Translations under genes and position numbers: made by a program
NCBI GenBank assembly: GCA_902478605.1
Contig: CABSLQ010000047.1
Coordinates: 1-22,776 of the forward strand
DNA: 22,776 nt
Direction: 5' to 3'
DNA from: an uncultured Oscillospiraceae bacterium
GTDB lineage: Bacteria; Bacillota; Clostridia; Oscillospirales; Acutalibacteraceae
The notes under the pieces: model-generated
Told to the model about the DNA's origin: nothing
The model's input: the letters and a program-made list of their open reading frames with translations, nothing else
Databases searched by the model: none
Part shown: one piece after another, positions 13,786 to 21,409 of the stretch
How the letters are laid out: every line of letters begins with the position of its first letter
Position numbering within the stretch: the first letter of the stretch is position 1

Positions 13786-15414
13786 TCATTCCGCAGCGGC
13801 CTGCTTCTCTGCCCGCAGGATATAGTACAGCCCTTCGCAAATCTCCTTAAAGACCGGGGCGGCCTTGCCGCCGGTGTTATCCGCGTCCTCGGCGATGACC
13901 GCGATGACATAGCGCGGTTCTTCCGCCGGGTAAAAGCCGCCGAACCAGCTTTGCACCACCGGCTTGCCTTCCGATTCCCAGCCCGTTTCCGCCGTGCCCG
14001 TTTTGCCGCCTGCCATGCCGGCATACGCTTCCGGTCTGGCGCTGGCACCCGTTCCCTCTTCCACCGCGTGGACCATCAGTTCGTGCAGTGTGCGGGCGGT
14101 CTGCTCCGAAAAAACGCGCTGGGCGTCGGTCACGGTTGCTTCGCTCACTTCGCCTTCTTTATCGCAATACCCCTTGAGAATCGTGGGCTGCACAATTTCG
14201 CCGCCGTTTGCCACCGCCGCCACCATCTGGGCGACATGCACCGGCGTGCCCATAAGGCTCCCCTGGCCGAAGGCCATATTGGCCACGCCGGCCGGCAGCA
14301 GCAGCTCGGCCGAAGTGGGCAGAATCGCGCGGGCGGTTTTGTATCCCTCCGCGAGCAGCAGCGATCGATCAAACCCGAGCGCCGCCGCCATGTTATATAA
14401 GCTGGTGCCGCCCGCCTGCTGCATGAGCTGAATGAAATACGGATTACAGGACTTGGCAAAGGCGCCGGTCATATCGAGTGCGCCGTGGCCGAGCCGGTCG
14501 TGGCAGTGGAAGGTCGTGTCCCCCACCTGCAGGGCCCCGTTGCAGGTGAAGGTCGTGGCAGTGGATATGCCCTGCTCGAGCGCCGCGGCGGCCGAGACGA
14601 TTTTAAATACCGAACCGAGGTTGTAATTGCACAGCGCCCGGTTGAGCAGCGGCGAATCGGCATCCTCCAGGCAGTCGGCCACGTTGCTGGGCTGAAAATC
14701 GGGCAGGCTCACCATGGCGGCAATCCGCCCGGTGTCCGGCTCCATCACCACCACCGCGCCCTTGGTCATATATTTCTGCGCCGCCGTCTGGGCCATGCGC
14801 TGAATGGTGGCGTCAATGGTGAGCACCACCCCCGCCTTGGTCTCGTCCAGCGTATTTTCGATGATCGGTTTAATTCCGCCCAGAGGCCGTCCCATGGCAT
14901 CCACCGTATAGGTGACGGTCGCCTTGCCGCCGCACTGATTCAGGTATTCGTCAAAGGCCTGTTCGATGCCGGTCACCCCATGCAGCCCGTCGCCGTCCAG
15001 ATAGCCGAGCAGATGGGGCGCCGTCAGCGGCTCGGTATACCGCACCGGTACGCTGAACAGGGTGGAATCGGGCACCGACGCCTTGAGTTCCCGCAGCGTC
15101 ACGACGGCCGGCCGGCCGCTCTGCAGCCGTTCGGACAGGCTCTCAAGCTGTTCCCGGTCTATCTGCGGCGTCAGGGCGGCGATCGCTTCGGCGCTCGGCG
15201 CCACGCTCAGCCGGTATTCCGAGGAGGCGTTGACCAGCGGGCGCAGATGCGCATCGTAGATGGTCCCGCGGCCGTTTGCCACCGTAACGGTCACGGTGCT
15301 CTGCTTTTCGGCCGCCTGAGACAGATAGGTGTCGGACAGACGGTATACCTGCATGATGATTCCGCTGAACACAAAGAGCAACAGCGTGAACAGCACCAAT
15401 GCGCGCTTTTTCAA
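13786..15414 (-). CDS. Class B penicillin-binding protein (D,D-transpeptidase)
   Basis: The protein is about 542 residues, with a short basic cytoplasmic end, one membrane helix (about 6-25), a compact dimerisation/pedestal region and a transpeptidase domain. All three active-site motifs are present, numbered from the TTG at 15414: S268-V-F-K271 (NLGSVFK), S322-C-N324 and K471-T-G (GGKTGTAET). It crosslinks peptidoglycan outside the membrane. The size and the RGTIYD motif fit small PbpA/PbpI-like enzymes more than the larger FtsI or SpoVD, and no PASTA domain is present. The start is uncertain: TTG 15414 (AAGGGTGGG upstream, gives the family-like start M-KKRALVLF), GTG 15426 or TTG 15438. A perfect 20-bp palindrome (15435-15454) lies just upstream. 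The U32 gene precedes it by about 57 bases. Confidence 0.92.
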   Translation of the reverse strand: MKKRALVLFTLLLFVFSGIIMQVYRLSDTYLSQAAEKQSTVTVTVANGRGTIYDAHLRPLVNASSEYRLSVAPSAEAIAALTPQIDREQLESLSERLQSGRPAVVTLRELKASVPDSTLFSVPVRYTEPLTAPHLLGYLDGDGLHGVTGIEQAFDEYLNQCGGKATVTYTVDAMGRPLGGIKPIIENTLDETKAGVVLTIDATIQRMAQTAAQKYMTKGAVVVMEPDTGRIAAMVSLPDFQPSNVADCLEDADSPLLNRALCNYNLGSVFKIVSAAAALEQGISTATTFTCNGALQVGDTTFHCHDRLGHGALDMTGAFAKSCNPYFIQLMQQAGGTSLYNMAAALGFDRSLLLAEGYKTARAILPTSAELLLPAGVANMAFGQGSLMGTPVHVAQMVAAVANGGEIVQPTILKGYCDKEGEVSEATVTDAQRVFSEQTARTLHELMVHAVEEGTGASARPEAYAGMAGGKTGTAETGWESEGKPVVQSWFGGFYPAEEPRYVIAVIAEDADNTGGKAAPVFKEICEGLYYILRAEKQAAAE

Positions 15415-15434
15415 TGGCCAACCCACCCTTACCT

Positions 15435-15454
15435 GCAAGATAGTACTATCTTGC
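15435..15454. promoter_or_regulatory. Perfect 20-bp palindrome between the U32 gene and the PBP gene
   Basis: GCAAGATAGTACTATCTTGC is identical to its reverse complement and lies 17 bases after the U32 stop and directly before the PBP ribosome site. It could be a repressor operator or, in RNA, a 7-8-bp hairpin with loop GUAC. No T-run follows, so it is not a terminator. Confidence 0.5.
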
Positions 15455-15470
15455 CCGCACCGGGCCGGTT

Positions 15471-16694
15471 TTAATCAGCCGGTATGCGGCGGCGCAGCAG
15501 GCTGCCGGGACGCAACGGCCGCGGGAAGGGAAAGCTGACCCGCATGGTGGCATGCGGCGCCGCGTCGATCGGCTGTCCCTCTTCGTCCTGCATGACCGGA
15601 ACGGTCAGCTCAAAGGGAACGCCGCCCGGCTCGAGCACACTGCACACGTCGCCGGTGCAGAACCGGTTGCGCTGGCTGACCAGGAGCCGGCCGTCCCGCC
15701 AGCCTTCCACCACGGCGGCAATTTCATACGCCCGGATATACCCGCCCGCCTTGGTATTCTGGGCAGGCGGCCCGTAATAAAAGCCCGTGCCGTAGGGCCG
15801 GTGGCTGACCTTATTCACCTCGTCGGCAATCCACGCCGACGGGCGAAAATCGGGCGCATAGCCCGAGGCGGCGAACTCGTCCACCGCCCGCCGATAGGCG
15901 TTCGTCACCACCGCGGTGTAATATGCCGCCTTGGCCCGGCCCTCGATTTTCAGCGACGTGATCCCCGCCGCCGCGAGATCGGGCAGATGGTTTATCATGC
16001 ACAAATCGTTGGCATTGAACAGATAGGTCAGGCCCTCGTCCTCCTCCACCGTCAGCGGCTGGCCCGGCCGCCGCGGTTCCATCACCTGATAGCCCCAGCG
16101 GCACGGCTGGGAGCAGTCGCCGCGGTTCCCGTCCCGTCCGGTCAGGTAATTGGACAGCAGACACCGCCCCGACACCGACATGCACATCGCCCCATGCACA
16201 AAGGCTTCCAATTCCAATGCCGGCGGCGTCTTGGCCCGGATTTCGGCAATCTCCTCCAGCGACAGCTCACGGGCAAGCACCACCCGGGCCGCGCCCATCT
16301 CGTACAGTGCCCGCGCCGTTTCATAGTTGACCACCCCCATCTGGGTGGATACGTGCAGGGCGCAGCGGGGCGCGTATTGCCGGCACAGCTGCATCACGCC
16401 GAGGTCGGCCGCGATAACGGCGTCCGCCCCGCTGTCCTGTACACTCTGCAGAAAAGCGGGCAGCTGCGCCATCTCCTCGTTGCGCGGCAGCGTGTTGCAG
16501 GTCACATAGACCCGCCGTCCCGCCGCATGGGCAAAGGCCACCGCCTCACGCAGCCCGTCCTCGTCAAAATTGGCGGGCGCCGACCGCATGCCGAAGGCGC
16601 GGCCCGCCAGATACACCGCGTCCGCGCCGAACAACACCGCCGCCTCGAGCCGTTCCCGATCGCCTGCAGGCGCCAGCACTTCCAGTTGCTGCAT
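15471..16694 (-). CDS. U32 family protein, probable tRNA hydroxylation enzyme (TrhP/YrrN-YrrO type)
   Basis: The 407-residue protein starts with the U32 motif LEVLAPAGDRERLEAAVLFGADAVYL and contains the U32 signature EAFVHGAMCMSVSGRCLLS (163-181). Cysteines C171, C178, C194 and C232 are spaced as expected for the Fe-S ligands of U32 enzymes such as UbiU, RlhA and TrhP. Although named peptidases, bacterial TrhP-type members take part in prephenate-dependent 5-hydroxylation of U34 in tRNA; this assignment rests on family and on its place after mltG, as in B. subtilis. Residues 330-407 form the extra C-terminal beta domain. The ribosome site is AAAGGA about 12 bases upstream, rather far. A 217-base gap with an intrinsic terminator separates it from mltG. 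Confidence 0.88.
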   Translation of the reverse strand: MQQLEVLAPAGDRERLEAAVLFGADAVYLAGRAFGMRSAPANFDEDGLREAVAFAHAAGRRVYVTCNTLPRNEEMAQLPAFLQSVQDSGADAVIAADLGVMQLCRQYAPRCALHVSTQMGVVNYETARALYEMGAARVVLARELSLEEIAEIRAKTPPALELEAFVHGAMCMSVSGRCLLSNYLTGRDGNRGDCSQPCRWGYQVMEPRRPGQPLTVEEDEGLTYLFNANDLCMINHLPDLAAAGITSLKIEGRAKAAYYTAVVTNAYRRAVDEFAASGYAPDFRPSAWIADEVNKVSHRPYGTGFYYGPPAQNTKAGGYIRAYEIAAVVEGWRDGRLLVSQRNRFCTGDVCSVLEPGGVPFELTVPVMQDEEGQPIDAAPHATMRVSFPFPRPLRPGSLLRRRIPAD

Positions 16695-16873
16695 ACCGTT
16701 TTTTCATCCTTTCACCGAACCGGACCACACGGCCCGACGGACATGGTACTCCGCAAAAAGCGGCCGTTTCCGCGGTTCATTTCCCGCCCCGCGGCAGTTC
16801 GCCGCCGGCAGCCGCCCGCCGTTCCTCCACCGGGGCATTTCCCGGACGGTCTTACCTTGCCATGGGAAACGCA

Positions 16874-16903
16874 TGAAAATGCGGGCCACCAACGATGGCC
16901 CGC
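16874..16903 (-). terminator. Probable intrinsic terminator after mltG
   Basis: Minus strand: GCGGGCCA, loop TCGTTGG, TGGCCCGC (8 perfect pairs, 16903-16881) followed by ATTTTCA. The T-run is short, so read-through to the U32 gene is possible. The rest of the 217-base gap (16695-16911) shows only small GC hairpins and no convincing promoter. Confidence 0.65.
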
Positions 16904-16911
16904 AAATGGTA

Positions 16912-18399
16912 TTATCCATTGGCATGGATGCCGATTTTATATTTCCGGCAGGTCTTTTCATGCTCCGCATACGTTTTGGAAAAATAGGTGATGCCGGTGG
17001 AATAGTCGGTGGCAAAGAAGAAATACTCCTGCGCCTCCTCATCCTCGGAAGGATTGATGGCCGCCAGGATCGCCTCCATACCGGGGTTGTTGATGGCGCC
17101 GACGGGCAGGCCCTTGCGCTTATAGGTGTCGTAGGCGACGTTGGTGATCTCGATCCCTTCCACCGAGGGGGTCAGCGCCTGCACATAATCCCGCGTGGAA
17201 TCGCACTGCAGCTGCGGGTAGACATTGGGGTTCTCCAGCCGGTTGAACAGCACGCGGGACACCAGCAGCATATCCTCCGACTTAGCCGCCTCGCCCTGGA
17301 TGATGGAGGCAATGATAATCGCTTCGTCAAGGGTCATCCCCTTGGCGCTGATGGCGGAACGCACCTGGGCATCCACCCGCCTGTCAAAGTTATCGAGGAA
17401 CTTGCGCACCACCGTCTCGCCCGCGCTCTCGGTGTAAAATTCGTACGTATCCGGGAACATGTACCCCTCCAGCGTATACACGCGGCCTTCGTACTGTTCG
17501 CCCTGATCGGCAGTGGGAATCTCCTTGATAAAGGCATAATCGTTCGTGTAATCGATCTGCACCACGGCGTGATAGAACTCCTCCGGCGTGCACACATTCG
17601 CTTCCTCAAGCAGTTTCGCAATGTCGTCAATGGTGGACCCCTCAGGCACCGTCACCGAAACCACTTCGCGCGGCTTGGCGTTCTGCAGTTCCGAAATGAT
17701 GTCGGCATATCCCATATTTGCCGACAGGGTGAAGGTACCCGGCTGATAGGTGCCGTCCGCCTTGGTCAGCCTGGAATACAGCCGGAAAATGAGCGGCTGA
17801 TCGATAAGGCCGTTTTCCTTGAGCACCTCGGCCACCTGCTGGGTGGAGGCCCCCATCGGGATCTCCACATCCTTAAGCTGATCCGATTTATTCAGGCCCA
17901 CAAGGTCGATGCACCCGGTAATGATGAAATAGGCCAGCACACCCGACGCGCCCAGCACCAGGACGGCATACAGAATTCCCCGGATACAGCCCCAGGTGGT
18001 TTTGTCCTTCTTCTTTTTCTTCTTGCCGGCCTTGCTGACCTCCGGCTCCTCCGGGGCGTCAGACTCCTCCCCTTCACCGGACGCGGGGTCTTCCCCGCCT
18101 TCCTCCGGCGCGGTCGGTGCGGCTTCTTCCTGGGATGGCTCTCCGTCCGCCGTCCCGGCCGGCACGGCGGTCTCTTCCGCCTGTACGGCGGTATGTTCCG
18201 GATCCTCGTCCAGATTCAGTTCCAGACGGAATCCCGCGACTTTATTCCTGCGCTCCTGCTGGATACGGTCGGCCGTGCTGTCATCCACGCGCAGCGCTTC
18301 GCCGATCTGTTCTTCTTCCCGCGCCCGCGCCGCCTTTTCCGCTTCGATATCCTCGAGCAGCCTGTCCACGGTGTTATCCTGCCTCTCCTGTTCGGACAT
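16912..18399 (-). CDS. mltG: Endolytic murein transglycosylase MltG (YceG-like)
   Basis: The 495-residue protein has three parts. Residues 1-135 are a cytoplasmic, glutamate-rich region with an early coiled-coil-like stretch and a final GKKKKKKDK block. One membrane helix lies at about 141-162. The YceG-like domain (about 175-490) follows outside the cell, with VTVPEGSTIDDIA, LEGYMFPDTYEFY, the active-site region IIASIIQGEAAKSEDMLLVSRVLFNRL and LPVGAINNPGMEAILAAINP. MltG cuts nascent glycan strands near the membrane and sets their length. The usual EKE triplet is QGE here; the second glutamate is kept. The start at 18399 is preferred over GTG 18408 because AAGGAG lies 10 bases before the ATG. 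It begins 20 bases after the folate cyclo-ligase stop. Confidence 0.93.
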   Translation of the reverse strand: MSEQERQDNTVDRLLEDIEAEKAARAREEEQIGEALRVDDSTADRIQQERRNKVAGFRLELNLDEDPEHTAVQAEETAVPAGTADGEPSQEEAAPTAPEEGGEDPASGEGEESDAPEEPEVSKAGKKKKKKDKTTWGCIRGILYAVLVLGASGVLAYFIITGCIDLVGLNKSDQLKDVEIPMGASTQQVAEVLKENGLIDQPLIFRLYSRLTKADGTYQPGTFTLSANMGYADIISELQNAKPREVVSVTVPEGSTIDDIAKLLEEANVCTPEEFYHAVVQIDYTNDYAFIKEIPTADQGEQYEGRVYTLEGYMFPDTYEFYTESAGETVVRKFLDNFDRRVDAQVRSAISAKGMTLDEAIIIASIIQGEAAKSEDMLLVSRVLFNRLENPNVYPQLQCDSTRDYVQALTPSVEGIEITNVAYDTYKRKGLPVGAINNPGMEAILAAINPSEDEEAQEYFFFATDYSTGITYFSKTYAEHEKTCRKYKIGIHANG

Positions 18400-18418
18400 A
18401 TCGCTCACACTCCTTATG

Positions 18419-19018
18419 TCACCGGCGGCGGTCGATGCCCGTGCGCCGCAGATACTTTTCGGTCACCAGCAGCTCGGCCGGCCGGTCAAACCGGCCGTGC
18501 GGCAGACGGCGGCGCACGCATTCGCTGTAGCAGATGCCGATCATGCTCCCGCGGAACCGGGCCAGGAACCGATCGTAATACCCCTTGCCGTAGCCGAGAC
18601 GGTATCCGTGCCAATCATAGCACAAAGCGGGTATCAAACACAAGCCATGCGAAAAATCTTTTACCAGCCGCTGCGGATCGGGCCGCGGCTCCAGGACACC
18701 GAAGGTTCCCGGTTCCAGCTCGCCCAGGCCGCGGATAAAATAAAACTCCATGTCGCGCGTCCCCGGCACACAGCGGGGCACCGCCACCTTTTTGCCGTCC
18801 GCCAGCGCCCGCTCGATAATCCGATGGGTGTCCACCTCAATCGGGGTGGACACATAGGTGAGCAGCACCTCGCTGCGCTTATACTGCCACAGGCCGGCCA
18901 CCCGGCGCGCGATGGCGGCATCGTATTCGTCCTGTACCGCCCGCGGCATGGCGCGCCGCAGGCTTTTGTACTGCTCTCTCAGCCCGGCTTTTATCGGGCG
19001 GATATCTCCTACCTGCAT
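18419..19018 (-). CDS. 5-formyltetrahydrofolate cyclo-ligase
   Basis: The 199-residue cytoplasmic enzyme has an N-terminal basic helix (KAGLREQYKSLRRAM), VLLTYVSTPIEVDTHRII, KVAVPRCVPGTRDMEFYFI, ELEPGTFGVLEPRPD and the ATP-binding signature LGYGKGYYDRFLARF (141-155), all typical of the family. It converts 5-formyltetrahydrofolate to 5,10-methenyltetrahydrofolate using ATP, returning stored folate to the one-carbon pool. The gene shares 10 bases with the 3' end of the DJ-1 gene (the ATG lies inside its final codons), which suggests translational coupling. No strong ribosome site is seen. Its link with thyX further upstream is metabolically sensible, since dTMP synthesis consumes methylene-tetrahydrofolate. 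Confidence 0.93.
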   Translation of the reverse strand: MQVGDIRPIKAGLREQYKSLRRAMPRAVQDEYDAAIARRVAGLWQYKRSEVLLTYVSTPIEVDTHRIIERALADGKKVAVPRCVPGTRDMEFYFIRGLGELEPGTFGVLEPRPDPQRLVKDFSHGLCLIPALCYDWHGYRLGYGKGYYDRFLARFRGSMIGICYSECVRRRLPHGRFDRPAELLVTEKYLRRTGIDRRR

Positions 19019-19554
19019 TGCATCGCCGCCCGTATTTTATCCGCCTTCTCGCGGGAAAGGAGCCGGCTGACAATTTCCAGGCCGAAATCCAGCGCAACAC
19101 CCGCCCCCTTTGCGGTGATAAACGGGCCGTCCGTGACCACCGGCGCGTCCTGAATCTGCGCCCCTTCAAGCTCCTGCTCAAAGCCGGGGAAGCACACCGC
19201 CCGCCGGCCGCGCAGCAGCCCCTTGTGCCCGAGAATGGAGGGCGCGGCACAGATGGCGCAGATAAGCGCCCCCTCCTTCTGCGCCTGTTCGATGGCGGCG
19301 TTTACCAGTCCGGAGCGTTCCAGATTAAGCGTGCCGGGCATGCCGCCGGGCAGCACAATCGCCTCGGGCCGCCCCGCCGCCGGATCCCAGCTTTCGCCGT
19401 CCGCGTCGGCCAGCACGGCGATGCCGTGCGCCCCCGTGACAATGCGCGCGCCGACGCCCACCGTCGTCACGTCCAGCTCCGCCCGGCGCAGCACGTCCAC
19501 CGTGGCAAGCGCCTCCACTTCTTCAAACCCATCTGCCAGAAATACGGCCACCAT
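19009..19554 (-). CDS. DJ-1/PfpI family protein (YajL/ThiJ-like)
   Basis: The 181-residue protein begins MVAVFLADGFEEVEALATVDVLRRA. The family's conserved glutamate corresponds to E14, and the reactive nucleophile-elbow cysteine is C102 (ALICAICAAPSILG); FPGFE and VVTDGPFITAKGAGVALDFGLEIV also fit. DJ-1 proteins have been linked to glyoxalase and deglycase activity and to oxidative-stress protection; which applies here cannot be told. An in-frame GTG at 19566 is rejected because AGAGGTG lies about 9 bases before the ATG at 19554, where the family also begins. It overlaps the cyclo-ligase start by 10 bases. Upstream is the structured 234-base spacer. Confidence 0.93.
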   Translation of the reverse strand: MVAVFLADGFEEVEALATVDVLRRAELDVTTVGVGARIVTGAHGIAVLADADGESWDPAAGRPEAIVLPGGMPGTLNLERSGLVNAAIEQAQKEGALICAICAAPSILGHKGLLRGRRAVCFPGFEQELEGAQIQDAPVVTDGPFITAKGAGVALDFGLEIVSRLLSREKADKIRAAMQCR

Positions 19555-19566
19555 ATTGGATAACAC

Positions 19567-19800
19567 CTCTTCGCTTGCTGCTTATTCAATCCCCGGACGG
19601 GGATATTCCACATTGCTATCGCCTTCGGCTGCAAAAGTCACCCACGGCGCGCGCGCCCTGCCCCGCTGCTCACGCAGGCCGGCCCACGCAAGGCCTACAT
19701 CGTGCAGCCCGGCCTTCGCCGCCCCCACGGCCTTCCGCGCCGGCATGGGTGCCGGCAAAGAGGGCGGCTGTATCATCACGCCGTCTTGCGTGAACAAAAT
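19567..19800 (-). other. Structured 234-bp spacer: possible non-coding RNA or small 71-codon gene
   Basis: The spacer between the DUF2156 stop and the DJ-1 gene is densely self-complementary. Hairpins by plus coordinates: 19776-19793 (TCACGC/GCGTGA); 19718-19724 pairing with 19762-19768 (GCCGCCC/GGGCGGC) and enclosing 19739-19756 (GCCGGCA/TGCCGGC); 19690-19716 (AAGGCC/GGCCTT); 19666-19677 (minus strand CTGC-GTGA-GCAG, a GNRA-type loop); and 19589-19604 (ATCCCC/GGGGAT). A minus-strand frame from TTG 19797 to a TAA at 19582 encodes 71 residues ending WVTFAAEGDSNVEYPRPGIE with high GC at third codon positions, but it has no ribosome site; an ATG at 19776 is an alternative. No promoter or terminator is obvious. 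It could be a cis-acting leader of the DJ-1 gene, a processed RNA, or a small protein gene. I cannot decide between these. Confidence 0.35.
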
Positions 19801-20706
19801 TCACACGATTTCCGTGCATACATACTTTTCCAGCACTTGAAACGGGTGATACGACTGCTTTGCCTTGCGCAGCCCCTCGATGTTCAAATCGTTCTCCCGG
19901 TTCAGCAGCGGATAGGCCCCCAGTTCGCGCGCGGCGAACTGCTGGTTGATGACGGCATAAGCCCCCCTGTAAGCGGGCAGCGCCTTTTCCACGTGAATGT
20001 CAAATACTTCATCGTTAATGGGAGACCCAAGTGTAAAGGCCACCACCTTGCCATCCACACGCAGCAGCCCGCCCCGCAATGACAGCTCTTCCCGGTGGCG
20101 CAGCGCCTCCCGGATGGCGCAGTGTTCGGAGCGCAGCCCCTTGTCGGCGCAATTGCCCTTGCCTTTACACCATTCGGTGGCCATATCGGCCGCTTCGCCG
20201 GCGTTGGCGTCGCCGATGGTTTCATAGGTCCAGCCGTACTGCTTGGAAAAACCGGCAACATGGCCCCGCTTGCTGTGATATTTTTTGCCGGGCAGCAGGG
20301 CCAAATCCTCCTGCCGGTAGATATAATCAAAATCACCGGGCGACGGCTCATAGGCAAACCTTCCCGGAAACCAGGCGGACAGCTTGTCCAGATCCGCCCG
20401 TTCCGCCCCGTAAAGGCGCAGCGGCATTCCCTCCTGCCGGCAGTGTCCGAGCAGGAGCGCAATCCCTTCACGCAGATCCCCGCCGACCGGCAGCAAATAG
20501 GTGGCCGACGCCCCGCTTCCCGAACGGAGAAAAAGCTGTTCGCCGACACGGGCGACCTGGTTTTCATAATACCGGCGCCACATATAAATGGTCGTGAAGG
20601 AATACTCGCACGCCCGGTTGCCGCTTGCACGCAGCAGGGGCGCCATCCAGCCGGCGTCCTCAAGGCGCGGCTCGTGAAAATCCAATGATGTCAGAAGATC
20701 GGTCAT
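19801..20706 (-). CDS. DUF2156 / phosphatidylglycerol lysyltransferase C-terminal-like protein
   Basis: The 301-residue soluble protein has the tandem GNAT-like layout of the LPG_synthase_C (DUF2156) family: ACEYSFTTIYMWRRYYENQVARVGEQLFLRSG in the first half, then LLPGKKYHSKRGHVAGFSKQYGWTYE, VVAFTLGSPINDEVFDIHVEKALPAYRGAYAVINQQFAAREL and LLNRENDLNIEGLRKAKQSYHPFQVLEKYVC. No membrane flippase domain is present, so this is not a full MprF. Stand-alone members are common in Clostridia and are of unknown acyl- or aminoacyl-transfer function. The ribosome site (AGGA about 12-15 bases upstream of the ATG) is weak. It follows tmk by 32 bases on the same strand, and the structured spacer begins directly after its stop. 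Confidence 0.85.
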   Translation of the reverse strand: MTDLLTSLDFHEPRLEDAGWMAPLLRASGNRACEYSFTTIYMWRRYYENQVARVGEQLFLRSGSGASATYLLPVGGDLREGIALLLGHCRQEGMPLRLYGAERADLDKLSAWFPGRFAYEPSPGDFDYIYRQEDLALLPGKKYHSKRGHVAGFSKQYGWTYETIGDANAGEAADMATEWCKGKGNCADKGLRSEHCAIREALRHREELSLRGGLLRVDGKVVAFTLGSPINDEVFDIHVEKALPAYRGAYAVINQQFAARELGAYPLLNRENDLNIEGLRKAKQSYHPFQVLEKYVCTEIV

Positions 20707-20738
20707 ATATATAGTACGTCCTGTTCTGCTTTATTTGA

Positions 20739-21395
20739 TTACAATCCCAACCGCTGTATCAGGCTTTCGGTGATGGCCGCTTCAGAGAAGGGCTCGCCGT
20801 CCGCCCCGCAGGCAATCACCTGCCAGCCGTCATGCGCCGCGGCATACAGCGCCGCTTCCCGGCACTTTTTCAGATAGGCGAGATCCCGCTCGTGAATGTC
20901 CTTGCGGCCCTCATCCCCCGCGTAACGGCCGGAGAGCAGCCGCTGCGCAATGTCCAGCGGCATGTCGAGAAACGCCACCTCGTCCGGCCGCGGCAGGCCG
21001 AGCAAGCCATATTCATACGTGTTCAGCCAGTCGAGATAGGTGTCCCATTCCCCGCGCGGGAGCTTGGACATCTGGTGGATGGCATTGGAGGTGGCATACC
21101 GCGCGGCGATAATCAAGGTTCCCGCGTCATATGCCTTCTGCCAGAACTTCTTATAGCTGGCATAGCGATCCACCGCATAAAAGGAGGAAGCGGCATACGC
21201 GTTCACATCGTCGGGCGATGTGCCGAATTCTCCCGCCAGATACATTTTGACCAATGCCGAGGACGGCTCGCCATAGTCGGGAAAGCAAATCTGCTTATAG
21301 CTTGTCCCCGCCGCGGTGAGATACTCGCACAGCCGGCGCAGCTGGGTGGATTTTCCGCTGCCGTCCAGGCCGTCGATGACAATCAGGCGTCCCAT
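20739..21395 (-). CDS. tmk: Thymidylate kinase-like nucleoside monophosphate kinase
   Basis: The 218-residue enzyme has the P-loop GLDGSGKST (9-17), SSFYAVDRYASYKKFW (70-85) and the lid region LLSGRYAGDEGRKDIHERD. The dTMP-binding segment, usually DRYxxSxxAYQ, reads ARYATSNAIHQ here (98-108), so the leading aspartate is an alanine. Together with the WDTYLDWLNTYEYGLLGLPRPDEVAFLDMP stretch, this places it in a clostridial subgroup of the TMK family rather than the classical type. Expected reaction: ATP-dependent phosphorylation of dTMP to dTDP. The gene starts 14 bases after thyX ends, so dTMP synthesis and use are co-expressed. AAGGGATG precedes the ATG. Confidence 0.85.
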   Translation of the reverse strand: MGRLIVIDGLDGSGKSTQLRRLCEYLTAAGTSYKQICFPDYGEPSSALVKMYLAGEFGTSPDDVNAYAASSFYAVDRYASYKKFWQKAYDAGTLIIAARYATSNAIHQMSKLPRGEWDTYLDWLNTYEYGLLGLPRPDEVAFLDMPLDIAQRLLSGRYAGDEGRKDIHERDLAYLKKCREAALYAAAHDGWQVIACGADGEPFSEAAITESLIQRLGL

Positions 21396-21409
21396 CTGTC
21401 TTCATCCCT

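Noticed and set aside
15552..16991. A 479-codon plus-strand frame
   Set aside because: It mirrors the U32 gene, which has clear family motifs; the frame itself is arginine- and histidine-rich nonsense.
16570..18738. A 722-codon open frame on the plus strand
   Set aside because: It runs antisense through mltG and its neighbours, has no family resemblance and no ribosome site; long antisense frames are expected in GC-rich DNA.
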